Shown: positions 38,901 through 48,677, numbered from the stretch's first letter. The stretch is DNA of 64,000 nucleotides from Pelagomonas calceolata (GCA_918797485.1 CAKKNE010000004.1:4960001-5024000); one strand, 5' to 3'. Translations and numbers: made by a program. The notes: a model not told the origin generated them from the letters alone.

Positions 38901-39044
38901 CGCTCCTGGCCCTGGCACGGTGGCGAGCCCAATCAGTGGCCGTGTACGCGACCTTGTCCGCAGACGCCTACGAGGCCCACGTCAGGCGACGCTCCAGTAC
39001 TGAGACGTCCACGAATCACGCGCACAACCTCCGTGTTTTAGCTG

Positions 39045-39065
39045 CTAGCGGCTGAGACACACTAG
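39045..39065 (+). promoter_or_regulatory. CTAG-N13-CTAG motif
   Basis: CTAGCGGCTG then AGACACACTAG, about 145 bp upstream of RABGGTB. Confidence 0.6.
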
Positions 39066-39156
39066 CAAGCGAAGTCAGTTGCAATGAGCCAGTTTGAGGA
39101 GATCATGTCCCCGGGTTGCAGCTTCCAGGGCTCCCGCGTTTGGGAAATGTTGCGCG

Positions 39157-39178
39157 CTAGCGCCTGTAAGGACACTAG
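39157..39178 (+). promoter_or_regulatory. CTAG-N14-CTAG motif
   Basis: CTAGCGCCTG then TAAGGACACTAG, about 190 bp upstream of the 4-TM gene. Confidence 0.65.
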
Positions 39179-39365
39179 GCATCCCTAGCAAGCAAGCAGG
39201 AAACGAGGCTTTCCAGGTGCCCGGCTCCCCCAGTCATCTAGCACTGCTCGTGGAGGTTGACCACCGCATTTATATTTACGACCTGAATACCCGAGGTACT
39301 GTCGGTCAACAGGCAGGGCTGCCCAAATACATATTGCCCGACGTCGCGGCCTCGGCGCCAGGACC

Positions 39366-40262
39366 ATGGCCATCACCTGCTGCGGCCGCAAGGTCAAGTG
39401 CTACAGCCGGCGGATCTGCGGCGACTGGGAGCCGGAGTACCAGAACCTGCGGGACACGTCCGTCCTGCTCTTCGCGTCGGGCGTCCTCGGCCTGCTGTGC
39501 GCGACGTGCGCGATCGCGCTGTTCCCCTTCCAGCCGTCCGTCAACGCCGGGAGCCTGTGCATGTTCGGGAGCGCGCTGTCCTGCGTGACGGCGCTCGTCA
39601 CGCTGTGCTGCTGCCGCGGCACGCAGAGCGGCGCCTACCACGCGGCGCTCTTCTGCATGGTGATCCAGCTCCTCTGCACGGCGTCCCTCGTCTACGCCGG
39701 CGCCGGCACGTCGTTCGACTTCTGCGCGGAGACGGTGGACTGCTACGGGCTCCGCTTCGAGGGCTCCGACCGCGAAAGCTGCTGGACGTGCCTGCGCGAG
39801 CCGTGGGACGGGTGCGCCCTGCAGTTCTCCTGCGACGAGGACGAGGTCGTCCGGAAGTGCCGCGAGGGCGCCGGCGACCTCGGCGCCGTGGCGCTGCCCT
39901 ACCGCGAGAACTGCTGGGAGACGAAGGCGTTCCAGTGCTACGACCGGGCGGCCGGCACGCGGAACTACACGTCGCCCGAGGGGCGCCTGACGTACCAGCT
40001 GCTCGGCAAGCGCAACTGCGAGCCGCGCTACTCGCCGAACGGCAAGTGCGGCGACGGCGGCGAGGCGACGCCCCAGCCCTTCTGGGGCTTCGAGGACCGC
40101 GAGACCTGCTGGAAGTACTACAAGGGCAACGGCCCGAAGGGCCACCGGCGGAAGGCCATCTCGCCCAAGTCGTCGACGGGCTTCGTCGTCGTGGGCTCGC
40201 TGACGCAGATCCTGGCGTCGTTCTTCTTCATGTTCGTGGCGGGGGCAAGGCTAGAGATGTAA
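39366..40262 (+). CDS. four-TM protein with tetraspanin-like topology
   Basis: 298 aa, single exon, ATG at 39366. Hydrophobic segments at about 32-53, 61-82, 92-113 and 271-293 bracket one large loop (114-270) rich in cysteine. This is tetraspanin-like layout, but the diagnostic CCG motif of the loop is absent (the loop has CW pairs: ESCWTC, ENCWET, ETCWKY). The N-terminus CCGRKVKC could be palmitoylated. A membrane organiser role is inference from topology. Confidence 0.65.
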   Translation: MAITCCGRKVKCYSRRICGDWEPEYQNLRDTSVLLFASGVLGLLCATCAIALFPFQPSVNAGSLCMFGSALSCVTALVTLCCCRGTQSGAYHAALFCMVIQLLCTASLVYAGAGTSFDFCAETVDCYGLRFEGSDRESCWTCLREPWDGCALQFSCDEDEVVRKCREGAGDLGAVALPYRENCWETKAFQCYDRAAGTRNYTSPEGRLTYQLLGKRNCEPRYSPNGKCGDGGEATPQPFWGFEDRETCWKYYKGNGPKGHRRKAISPKSSTGFVVVGSLTQILASFFFMFVAGARLEM

Positions 40263-40378
40263 CATCACTAAGACTGCCGTGGTTGACCACTCGTGTCGCG
40301 GCTACTTATACACGGGGTGCCCAGGCAAAAATCAAGGGGAAGGGGTCGATCGGTCGGCCGCGGCATATGGTTCATGGT

Positions 40379-40837
40379 TCACGGCGAAAGGGACCGGCCC
40401 GTCGGCCGCAGCCGGCGCCTCGTCGTCGAGAGTTCCAGCGGCAGCGACAGGCGCCGCCGGCCCGGCCGCGACGCGTCGGCGGCGCTCTTGCGCTGCTGCT
40501 GCCGCGGCGAGCCGCGGCGGCGGGACGACGCCCACATGAGCATCGCGTGGACGCCCGACAGCGGCGACGACCGGGGCCTGCGGCCCCGCGACCGCGCCCG
40601 CGACCGCTGCTCGTCGGCGACGTCGCGCTGGAGGCGCCGGAACCGCGCGGCGGCGGCGGCTTCGCTCGCGGCGGCCTCGCGGTTCGCCGCCTCGAGGCGC
40701 TCCTGCAGGCCGCGCGCCGCCATCGCGACGGCGAGCTGCCTCGCTTCGGCTCGGGACAACGCTTCCTCGAGGTGGAACGGGGCCGGCGGCGTCAGCAAGA
40801 CGCTGACGGGGCTCGAGCGCTGCTCCCACTGCATCAT
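40379..40837 (-). CDS. small coiled-coil protein, unknown
   Basis: 152 aa from tandem ATGs at 40837. Residues 22-75 form a strong Ala/Glu/Arg helix (HLEEALSRAEARQLAVAMAA, RLEAANREAAASEAAAAARF), followed by a Ser/Arg-rich tail. No known family recognised. Another frame is open across the same DNA, so this choice rests on the regular helix composition. Low-complexity shadow coding remains possible. Confidence 0.4.
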   Translation of the reverse strand: MMQWEQRSSPVSVLLTPPAPFHLEEALSRAEARQLAVAMAARGLQERLEAANREAAASEAAAAARFRRLQRDVADEQRSRARSRGRRPRSSPLSGVHAMLMWASSRRRGSPRQQQRKSAADASRPGRRRLSLPLELSTTRRRLRPTGRSLSP

Positions 40838-41354
40838 CCTGCGTTAATGATGCGACTGCGTTAATGATGCGAAGAACCAATTCAACTCAGTGGTGGCTGT
40901 TTTTTGGCAGCGCAAGGACGCAGCAACTCTTAGCTGTGCCCTGAAGAACCAATTCAACAGTGGCTTTGACAACAAGAGCAACTCTTTAGCTGGCGGTCCC
41001 CAAGAAAAGAGCACCACTCTCTACGCCCTCAGGCCCTAAAACGGCCTCAACCCGGTGCTTGTGCTGGGATTACCTCCTCCTAACAGAGCACAACAGCATC
41101 ATGCATCGAGAGCACACCTGCACCTGTGCAAAGGGCAAATGGTGGGAGCCCCGACAGATGGACAGGCACAGCTGCACGACCTCTGTTACTCGATCACCTG
41201 ATCAACGGACTGCTCGGAGGCATCGCCCCTCGGGCTAGTGTCTCTATCGTGTTAGCTCTCCTCTGGTCAAAAACACACGCGCCGCAGGTGCGAAAGGGGC
41301 ACCGTAACAAAGCGCGCGAGCCGGTTAGCAGTGCTGCTCTCAAAAAAAAAGAGG
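40838..41354. repeat. intergenic region with short direct repeats
   Basis: No gene seen. TGCGTTAATGATGCGA is repeated at about 40841 and 40858; GAAGAACCAATTCAAC occurs near 40869 and 40943, each close to an AGCAACTCTTAGCTG-type phrase, so a ~75-bp block is imperfectly duplicated. The remainder is the likely promoter of the 2OG-like gene. Confidence 0.6.
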
Positions 41355-43137
41355 ATGGGCAAGAGTCAGCGCGCCAAGCCGCCGCGCGACGGCGACGACG
41401 CGGCGCGCGCGACGTCGACGCGGGCGGAGGACGCGTTCGAGCTCCTGGCCGACACGGTCGCCGCGGCCGTCGACGCCGTCGAGCTCGCGGCCCACGCGGG
41501 CGGCCTCTTTTTCGGCCTTGGCCTCGTCGCCGCGCACGCCGCGGCCCGCCGGGGCCTCTGGGCGGCGGCCTGCGCCTGGTGCGTCTGCAACTGGACCTTT
41601 TCTGGGCGGCGGCCCGCGCGGGCCGCGGCGGCGGCGGCGCTCGCCGCGGCCCTGAGCGTCGCCGAGAGCGACACAATAGTACTAGCGTCGCCCGCGGAGA
41701 CGGAGGTCGTCTGGCTCCTCCGGCACGCGCTGGCGCCGGCGGTCGTGGGCTGCGTCGGCGCGCACAGCGTCGTCGCGCTCGGGCGCGCGGCGGGCGTGGC
41801 CCTGGCGACCGGAGGCGCGCCGCCGCGCCCCGGCCGCGGCGGCCGCCGGCCGCCGCGGGCGCGCGCGGGCGCGCACCACGCGGTCGTGGCGGCGGCCTTC
41901 GCCTACGCGGCGGCCGTCTACGCGTGCCGCGCGACGCGCGCGCCCCAGGCCAAGGCCCTGCTCGGCCGCGGCTCGACCGCCGTCGCCGCGGCGTGCGCGT
42001 CGCTGGCCGCGGCCGTCGCGGGGCCGCCGCCCCTCGCGCTCGCGGCGGCGGGCGCGGCCGCGGCCGCCGGCGCGGCGCGGGGGGACTGCGCGTTCTGCCT
42101 CGCGTCGGACGCGGGGCCCTCGGTCGTCGCGGACCGTGTGGAAATCAAAGTTTTACGGCGCGTTCGTGCTGACTCGTCGCGTCGTCCTCCACGCCGTCGA
42201 CGCGGCGCCCGCTCGACGGCGCGGCGCCGCCGGTTCCTCGCCGCTCGACCGAGCCAGGGCGGCCGCGCCATCGCCGAGACATGACCTAGTGAAGAATTGT
42301 CGGGTGCACCCGACGCACCGGTTGACTTCCACACAGGTCGCGGAGCTCGACCCGGATCAGCTGGGCGGCGACGTCACGGAGGTCTTCCTGGCGTCGCTCA
42401 AGCTGCTGGGCGACAACGCGCAGCTCGACGGCGACCTGGGGTCGGCCTTCGACGCGGTCGCGCGCCGGCCGCCCGGCGGCGGCGGCGCGCGGACGGAGGA
42501 CGCCTGGCACCGGCGGAACGCGGCGGCGGACTGGGCCGGCGAGCGCGTGCCCCTCCAGCAGGATTTGATTCTCGAGCTGCGCCACACGAAGCTCGAGCTG
42601 CGGCACCACGCGACGCGCCTGGTCTGGGGCGCGGGCGCCGCGCCGCCGCGGCAGCCGGAGCGGGCCTGCGTGGACCTGGGGGGCGGGCGGAGGGCCTGCC
42701 CGGCGGGCGTCGGCACGGCCTGGAGGCTCCGGGGCCACTTCTCCTACGAGGCGCAGGCGCGCAAGGTCGCGCAGCGGCGCCTGAACGTGACCGACGGGCG
42801 GCGGAACGCGCTGCTGTACCCGCCGGGCGCGCACGCCGCCTGGCACGCCAACACGTTCGACAGCACCCCGGGGAACAACTGGCGCCTCTACCTCGCCATC
42901 ACCACGGGCAACGCCACGTTCCTCTTCAGCGACGAGAACGGCACGACCGTGCGGCTCCGCGAATCCGCACGGCCGGGCACGCCGTCCTTCGCCGCGCGCC
43001 TCTTCCGCGTGGGCCGCTGCGACCGGCGCTGGCACTCGATCGTCGTCGACTCGGGGCTGCGCTTCTCGTTCGGCTACATGCTGTCTGATAAGACGGCCGC
43101 GGGGCTCATCGCGCGCGCGGTCCGGACCTATAAGTGA
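41355..43137 (+). CDS. membrane protein with 2OG-oxygenase-like C-terminal domain
   Basis: Exons 41355-42125 and 42337-43137, 523 aa. Residues ~30-240 have several Ala-rich hydrophobic segments, probably membrane spans. The C-terminal ~150 residues carry LLYPPGAHAAWHANTFDSTPGNNWRLYLAIT ... FSDENGT ... RWHSIVVDSGLRFSFGYML. A PPGxxxxWHxN...GWRLYxxY pattern with a distal His and Arg is known in small double-stranded beta-helix (2OG-Fe(II)-like) proteins of marine microbes and phages. Whether iron or oxoglutarate is bound is not clear. The introner join is exact (GPSV-VAELDPDQ) in phase 0. Confidence 0.65.
42126..42336 (+). mobile_element. full-length 203-bp introner, 2OG-like gene (GT-AG)
   Basis: Element 42134-42336, ends CCGTGTGGAAATCAA and TTGACTTCCACACAG, perfect duplication GTCGCGGA. 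Interior runs in the opposite sense to the FkbM copy relative to transcription. Confidence 0.97.
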
Positions 43138-43485
43138 ATTCCTGTGTCTTCGTCTTTTCTCTTGGCCTTCCTTATAAATATTTTGAAAAAGAAACTGTAG
43201 AAGGCGATACAGTCCCGGGGTGCGGCTTCCCGTGGGCTAGCGGCCTGCAAGACTGCAGGACGGTGGCGGCGACGCCTTCCAGGGGGCTAGTGCTGCGGCG
43301 GCGCTAGAGGCTTTCGCGCTAGTCTTAGCGCTGCCTTTCCGGTACACCGCCGCCGTTCCCGATTTCGAGCACCGGGCAGCGCTGGGAAGGTCGGCACAGG
43401 CTTATAGCAGCCCTTTGCCCAGCTCGAGCACGAAGACCACCGTCGGGCACCTCTCGTCCTGGAAACCGGCGTGATTTATTCTATA
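43138..43485. other. intergenic region 43.1-43.5 kb
   Basis: No gene. AT-rich just after the stop (43140-43205), then several CTAGC/GCTAG words, including 43237-43258 (CTAGCGGCCTGCAAGACTGCAG), a decayed CTAG motif not next to an obvious start codon. Confidence 0.55.
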
Positions 43486-44172
43486 TTATGCGGGGCGCTC
43501 GACGACGAGGATCGCCGGCCGCCCCTGCGGGTCCAGCCGATTGGAACCGACGGCTCCGAGGACCTCTTCGAAGTCCCGCGCGGGCTTGGCGTCGAGGTCC
43601 GCACCGAAGATGAAGCGGAACGTCTTCGGCCGCCCGATCCCGCCGCCGAGGAGTTGCCACGTCGGCATCTCCATCTGCTGGCGCACCGCGCTGGTGGCGC
43701 GCAGGATGTCGCCCGGGCGCAGACCCGCCGCCTCCGCGTTCGATCCCTCGCCGACGGCGCCGACGACGACGATCGGCCGACCGCCCGCGTCGTCGGACTC
43801 CTGCAGTATCACGCCGCACGGCACCTCGACTTCGAACTTTATTAGTTGGGCGGAGCCGTCCGAGCGCGGCTCGAAGAAGCACTCCGTGTCCTCGACGCTC
43901 CAGTCGGGTCGCGCGATGGGGAGCACGACCGAGAGCCCCGGTCGGGCCGCCGGCGCCTCGGTTGTTGCCTCGGTCGCCGGCGCGAAGTCTCGCTCCGCCT
44001 CGGCGGCCTCCCGTCGGAGCCGCGCAGCCTCTGCAAACAGCGACGCGGCGTCATCGCCGCCGGGTGCGGCGCGTACACTCGTTTTGTGTGCTGCATTAAT
44101 CCGTGGCTGGCGCAGCGCGCTCGTCGAGTGCGCTGCTCCGAGCAGCGCGAGCAGCCAAACGAGATCGTGCAT
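43486..44172 (-). CDS. PDZ-domain protein, probably plastid targeted
   Basis: 228 aa, single exon, ATG at 44172. Residues 1-20 are a signal peptide (MHDLVWLLALLGAAHSTSAL) followed by an Ala/Arg transit-like stretch. A helix lies at ~40-62. Residues ~105-190 form a PDZ-like domain (VPCGVILQESDDAGGRPIVVVGAVGEGSNAEAAGLRPGDILRATSAV). Similar short lumenal or stromal PDZ proteins occur in algal plastids. Partner unknown. A motif copy lies about 105 bp upstream. Confidence 0.75.
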   Translation of the reverse strand: MHDLVWLLALLGAAHSTSALRQPRINAAHKTSVRAAPGGDDAASLFAEAARLRREAAEAERDFAPATEATTEAPAARPGLSVVLPIARPDWSVEDTECFFEPRSDGSAQLIKFEVEVPCGVILQESDDAGGRPIVVVGAVGEGSNAEAAGLRPGDILRATSAVRQQMEMPTWQLLGGGIGRPKTFRFIFGADLDAKPARDFEEVLGAVGSNRLDPQGRPAILVVERPA

Positions 44173-44277
44173 GGAGTGCCCTGCACGATTGTAGGTATTA
44201 TTATAAATTAGTGATAAATCGTCTTACGACGTATATACCAGGCAGCGGCGCAGCGCATGCGCAAAGGCTTGCAATGC

Positions 44278-44298
44278 CTAGTGTCTTACGAACGCTAG
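44278..44298 (-). promoter_or_regulatory. CTAG-N13-CTAG motif upstream of PDZ gene
   Basis: Plus strand CTAGTGTCTT then ACGAACGCTAG; in the sense of the PDZ gene it ends GTAAGACACTAG. Confidence 0.65.
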
Positions 44299-44500
44299 CA
44301 AGGCCTCATCGACTGATTCGGTCGAGGACGCGGCGGCCATGATTCAGGCCCAGATCTACCGGGAGTGGGGCGTGGCGATTGTCAAGGGTCGGGCCGACTG
44401 TCTACTGGCTTTGTTGGAGTGTACGGTGCCGAACGCGTCGCCGCGGTCCAAGGTCGCCTGCGGGAAGTCGCGGGACAAGTTGATTGAACGGGCGAACGTT

Positions 44501-44649
44501 GCACATTGTTCGGGGGGGGTTGCCGAGGCGGTTCTGCTTAGAAGGAGGTACGCTGTTATGAAAGAAGCCCCGCGCCCGCCGCCGATGAATCGGCGATGCG
44601 CGGTGTCTCCCCCCCCAGGGGCTCCGCCCACTAGTTCTAGCACCGTAAC
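44501..44649 (-). repeat. dispersed GTTACGG repeat, inverted copy
   Basis: Reverse complement of 49152-49284, including GTTACGGTGCTAG, GTGGGCGGAGCCCC, GACACCGCGC, CTCCTTCTAAGCAGAACC and GAACAATGTGC, plus about 27 bp that the 49152 copy lacks. No coding capacity. Confidence 0.8.
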
Positions 44650-44746
44650 ATCGACTACCGTAGCACCGCATGGCGATGAAAGGTCATACTACTACGCCCT
44701 CTCATCGCGCGGAGAGAGGACGGCGTGCGAGCGGGCGACGGGGGAT

Positions 44747-45004
44747 CTACTGGTGCCGGAGGGCGCCCTCCTGGAATTCCGGGACATCGCATTCGTCGGT
44801 GGCGAGGCAGTCGAGCGCCGTCGCCCGGTTCATGTGGCTATCTTCCATGCAGAACGCGCCGTCGGCGTCGAAGACGATGGTGCATTCGTCGACCGCGGAC
44901 CGAGGGACGAACCGGCTCACGGGGTCGTGGCTCGCGCGGTAGCCGGCGGGCCCGAAGGCGGCGGCCGTGTGTGTGGCGGCGAGCAGCGCGAGGACGAGCT
45001 TCAT
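44747..45004 (-). CDS. small secreted cysteine-containing protein
   Basis: 85 aa, ATG at 45004. A clear signal peptide (MKLVLALLAATHTAAAF) is followed by a mature region with four cysteines (DECTIVF, AFCMED, LDCLAT, DECDVP), enough for two disulphides. Homologous segments of the PxSRFVPRSAVDECTIVFD type feel like a small conserved family but I cannot name it. The 48-bp tandem repeat lies directly upstream. Confidence 0.6.
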   Translation of the reverse strand: MKLVLALLAATHTAAAFGPAGYRASHDPVSRFVPRSAVDECTIVFDADGAFCMEDSHMNRATALDCLATDECDVPEFQEGALRHQ

Positions 45005-45027
45005 GGGAAACGGGCCTGCGCGGGAGA

Positions 45028-45123
45028 CAAGGGATCGGCCCCGAACGCCCGATGCCGTCCGTCGCGTGCAGCCAACAAGGGATCGGCCCCGAACGCCCGA
45101 TGCCGTCCGTCGCGTGCAGCCAA
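45028..45123. repeat. 48-bp tandem duplication
   Basis: Two identical units starting CAAGGGATCGGCCCCGAACG at 45028 and 45076. It sits 25-120 bp upstream of the start codon of the small secreted protein. Confidence 0.9.
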
Positions 45124-45537
45124 TGTCAACAGCACGTTGGGCTCCTGCCCTCGGCGTCCGACGACGGCCGGGGCTGCGCGCGGGGCGACGGCTGCGACGA
45201 TTTTTTTGTCTCTCGGTTTCCTGCGCGCATGCGCGGTCTCTGAACGCACCTGATCGGAAACGCCGGGTAATTCTGGCTCGGTGTCAAGCTTCGCGCGAGC
45301 GGGGGGGGGGGGACCAGCGCAAGCCGATGAGAGTTCTGGGGTTGCTGGCGACGGCTGGAGACAAAAACACAGAGTCGTTAGAATCTGGCGTCGGCATAAG
45401 AGGTACTAAGGTACTATACTTTGCGCCTGCACAAGAGGTACTATACTTTGCGCCTGCCGCCTCCTGGGGTCGGCATAATAAAAATAGCCGTTCGCTGCTG
45501 TTATGGGTCATTGACGCGCGTTTGGTGCCGCTGAACC
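45124..45537. other. intergenic region with G-run and direct repeat
   Basis: No gene seen. A run of about 13 G lies near 45299-45313. AGGTACTATACTTTGCGCCTGC occurs near 45408 and 45434 and GTCGGCATAA flanks the block, upstream of the transporter gene. Confidence 0.65.
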
Positions 45538-46908
45538 ATGCACCCCTTAAGTGTAAAGCACGCGAGCAGCCGCGACTGGCTGTATCCCGCTCTAATATTG
45601 ATCAACACGCTGAACGGTCCCGGCTTCGTCGTGCTCGCGGAGGCCGGCCGGCAGGCCGGGGCGCTCGGCGCGGTGCTCCTCGTCGCGGCGTTCGCGCTGC
45701 TCGCGACCTTCTCCGCTCGCCGCGCCTGCGCCGTCGCCCGCGAGGCCGAGGCGCACAAGATCGAGGGCGGCGGCGCCGACCTGGCGGGGCCGTGCCGCAC
45801 GCTCTGGGGCGGGCGCGGGGCCCGGGTCGCGGCGGCCGCCTGCGCCACGGCCCTCCTGGCCTGCGCCGTGGCGCAGATCGTCCTGTGCGTCCAGCTCGCC
45901 GACGCGCTGGAGGAGGCGCTGGTCGGGCGGCGCTGCGGCGTCGTGGTGCGGCTGCCGTCCCTCGAGCTGACCGGCAAGGCGGCGCTCTTCTACGCGGGCT
46001 GCCGGCCGGCGGCCGAGCCGCTCCCGGCGCCGGCCCTGGAGGCGTCCGTCGGCGTGCTGCTGACGCTCGCCCTCGCGCGGCTGGCCCGCCGGGCCGAGGG
46101 GCCGCGGACGCAGGGCGTGGGCTTCGCGTGCTTCTGCCTCGGCGCCTGGCGCTGGGGCGCGTACCTCCGGCGCGAGACGGTCGCGGACCGGGCCGTGGCC
46201 TGGCTGGGCCCGAGCCCGCTCGCGGCGGCCCCGGCCGTGTGCTTCAACTTCGCGTGCGTGCTCGCGGTGCCGCCGCTGGCCCTGCGGGGCCGGGCCGAGG
46301 CCGCCGCGCGGGGCGCGGGCGCCGCGTGCCTGTTCATGGCCCTGGCCTACGCGGCCGTGGCCGTCCTCGGCGCGGGCGGCGCGCCGACGGCGCCGTCGGC
46401 CGACGCGCTGCTGGCGACCGGGCGCGCGTCCGACCTGGCCGCCGTGTTCTTCCTCTTCGTGTCGCAGCTGGCGGCGATCCCCACCTACCTCGCGGGCGCC
46501 GACGGCCTGATCAAGGCGCACCTCGTCGCGGCGGACGCGCGCCGCGCCGACGCGCTGGCGGCGGCGGCGGCGTGGGGCCTCGCCATCGCCGCGCACGAGT
46601 CCGAGCTGTTCGTCTCGATCGTCGACTGGACGTCCCTCCTCCTGCTGGGCTTCACGAACTTCTCGCTGCCGCTCGTGCTGGACGTGGCCTGGGGCCACCC
46701 CGGGCTGGCGGGCGAGGCGTGCCCCGTCGCGCTGCGGCGGCTGTCGCGCGCGCTGGCGTCGCTCACGGTCGCGGGCTTCGCGGCCCTCGTGTGCCGCGAG
46801 GCCGGCGCGCCGTGGTTCGTCGTCGCGGCCGTCGCCGGCGCGGCCGCGGGGAGCCCCCTGCCGGCGGGGCGGATGCCGCGGTCGGACTCCAGGGACTCCG
46901 TCGTGTAG
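45538..46908 (+). CDS. AAAP-type amino acid transporter
   Basis: 456 aa, single exon, ATG at 45538. About 10-11 hydrophobic spans. The opening PALILINTLNGPGFVVLAEAGRQAG matches the first transmembrane helix of amino acid/auxin permeases (SLC36/38 type). Later helices include FFLFVSQLAAIPTYLAGADGLIKA and WTSLLLLGFTNFSLPLVLDV. Expected to move amino acids with H+ or Na+ across the plasma or vacuolar membrane. Convergent with CEP41, 65 bp apart. Confidence 0.75.
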   Translation: MHPLSVKHASSRDWLYPALILINTLNGPGFVVLAEAGRQAGALGAVLLVAAFALLATFSARRACAVAREAEAHKIEGGGADLAGPCRTLWGGRGARVAAAACATALLACAVAQIVLCVQLADALEEALVGRRCGVVVRLPSLELTGKAALFYAGCRPAAEPLPAPALEASVGVLLTLALARLARRAEGPRTQGVGFACFCLGAWRWGAYLRRETVADRAVAWLGPSPLAAAPAVCFNFACVLAVPPLALRGRAEAAARGAGAACLFMALAYAAVAVLGAGGAPTAPSADALLATGRASDLAAVFFLFVSQLAAIPTYLAGADGLIKAHLVAADARRADALAAAAAWGLAIAAHESELFVSIVDWTSLLLLGFTNFSLPLVLDVAWGHPGLAGEACPVALRRLSRALASLTVAGFAALVCREAGAPWFVVAAVAGAAAGSPLPAGRMPRSDSRDSVV

Positions 46909-46973
46909 TTTAATTCTTGTGTATGTATGTATTTTTATTCCGCCCGCGCGCGCGGCCTCTACCACCCGCGGCC

Positions 46974-47822
46974 TCAGTAGCGGCTCTTGCGCGTCGTCGC
47001 CCGCGAGATGACCGAGTCGGCGACGGAAAGCTCGGACATGCGCGAGAGCTTGTCCGGCGACCCCGCGTCCGCCCGTTGGTTGTAGCCGTACGAGGCGCCG
47101 CTCCGCCGGACGACGCGGCCCCGGCCGCCGGACCGCCCGTAGCCCGAGGACTTCTTCTTCGCCGGCGACGCCGGCGGGCGGGGCAGCGCGCCGGGGTCGC
47201 CCTCGACGTAGTGGGGGTAGGCGTTGTGGAAGCCGACGATGCCCCGCGTCAGCACGTAGACGTTGTCGAAGCCGCGGTGCACGAGCTGGTGCGCCGCGGC
47301 CGCCGCCATGCGCTCGTCGTCGTCGTACAGGACGATGAGCCGGCCCTCCCGGTTGCGGAACCGGTACAGGTCGGGCTGCGCGCGGTCCTGCATCAGCAGC
47401 CGCTGCGGCATGCTGCGCGCCTGCAGCACGTGGCACCGCGCGAAGGCCGCGGGGTCCCGCACGTCGAGCACGAGGTAGGGCCGCTCGTACTCTTCGTTAT
47501 CGTCCGCGGCGTAGGACGCGATGACCGGCCCGCAGCCGCCGTCCAGCCCCAGGCCCAGCGTGTCGAGCCGCTCGTCGTCGACCTTCTCGTACTCCTCGAA
47601 GAGCTCCGCGAGGTCGTCGCGCGAGATGCGCCGGAACGTCTCGTCGCGCCGCCGCAGGACCTGACTGTTCGTCAGGTAGCGCACGGACCGCGCCGTCGCG
47701 CCCGTGTCCAGCTTCGAGCCGACGTGCTGGAAGCGCCGGCGCTCCGGCACGCGCACCTCGAAGCCCTTCTTGATGGGGTCGCTGCGGACGGACGAGGTCG
47801 AGGTGCGCATCATCTTCGACAT
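46974..47822 (-). CDS. CEP41: CEP41-like rhodanese protein of cilia/centrosome
   Basis: 282 aa, ATG at 47822 (MSKMMRTSTSS); the frame extends upstream. RRRFQHVGSKLDTGATARSV and LRRRDETFRRI match the CEP41 N-terminal block, and the rhodanese domain has YLVLDVRD, FARCHVLQARSMP, LIVLYDDDERMA and RGFDNVYVLTRGI as in human CEP41. The active-loop Cys of sulphurtransferases is replaced by the YDDDER loop, as in CEP41. CEP41 supports tubulin glutamylation in cilia, so the organism probably makes a flagellum at some stage. The C-terminal ~80 residues are basic and Ser-rich. Confidence 0.9.
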   Translation of the reverse strand: MSKMMRTSTSSVRSDPIKKGFEVRVPERRRFQHVGSKLDTGATARSVRYLTNSQVLRRRDETFRRISRDDLAELFEEYEKVDDERLDTLGLGLDGGCGPVIASYAADDNEEYERPYLVLDVRDPAAFARCHVLQARSMPQRLLMQDRAQPDLYRFRNREGRLIVLYDDDERMAAAAAHQLVHRGFDNVYVLTRGIVGFHNAYPHYVEGDPGALPRPPASPAKKKSSGYGRSGGRGRVVRRSGASYGYNQRADAGSPDKLSRMSELSVADSVISRATTRKSRY

Positions 47823-48677
47823 CGGCCTGGGCTGGCGCTCCTTGGCACGATGCGAGAGGGCACGTATGATTATCGAATACGTGCGAACGAGGCTGCCCAA
47901 TTTAAGCCCCGGCCCCGGCCGGTGCCGGGCCGACCCGATATGACTTTTGAGGACCTGTCGCCGTATGCCGTCCAATAACCTTCTCTAAGGAGAGACAAAG
48001 GTCGGTTTTTTGCTTTGGTCCCGACCAGTGTGCATCCAGGGTCCGCCAGATGTCATAGTCCAGATGTCCGCCCTCCCAAAATAATCGCAGCGGCAAACGA
48101 GCGGCCCGCAGCAGCCATCCCTCCAGAGACATCTTGAATGATGGATGGGGCTGGCGGACGCGTGCAGTAGAGTTTTGTCCGGTTTACCCAGCTCTCGTCG
48201 AGCGTGAGCGAGCTGTAAAGCGAGGTCAGCTAAGAGGCGCGACGCGGCGTCTGGACTCAAAGGAATTGGTGGCGTAACGTTTGAACTGTCGGCTGCACGA
48301 CTGAGAGCCCTTCACTGCAAACGCGGCCGTCAGCGAGCGGGCACCTAAAAGTGAGCAGCGTTTTGCAATAGCCCTTGCTGGCTGACCGCTGCGCCGCCGC
48401 GGCGTGCCACCGCTTACTACGCCACCGCCGCGGCCGCTGGTCGCTCCCGTTCGGTCTGCTGGCGCTCCTCCGCCCCGGTCGCTCTCGGGAGCGCCGGACC
48501 GCGAGACGGAGCGCGCGCAGTCGGCGACGTGCGCCGCCGAGGCGTGCCACCGCTGTGTGACGTGGACGGGGAGAGAAAATTAGGAATCACTTCGGCAAGA
48601 CGCGACCGGCCATCACCCCGTCCCCGACGCAGGCGAGCGACGCGCCCGCACCCCCCCCTCCCCCGCGCGCCGCCACC
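47823..48677. other. intergenic region between CEP41 and RPL23
   Basis: No gene recognised in 855 bp. Low-GC pockets at 47850-48130. A C-rich, T-poor stretch at 48640-48665 forms the RPL23 leader. Divergent promoters expected here. No CTAG motif seen. Confidence 0.6.

Larger units (their letters stand above)
38901..39365. other. divergent intergenic region with two CTAG motifs
   Basis: No gene seen. Between RABGGTB (minus) and the 4-TM gene (plus), with motif copies at 39045-39065 and 39157-39178 and a CTAGCAAGC tail after each. Confidence 0.65.
44173..44746. other. intergenic region with promoter motif and dispersed repeat
   Basis: No gene seen. A CTAG motif is at 44278-44298 and an inverted copy of the dispersed repeat at 44501-44649. 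Confidence 0.65.
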
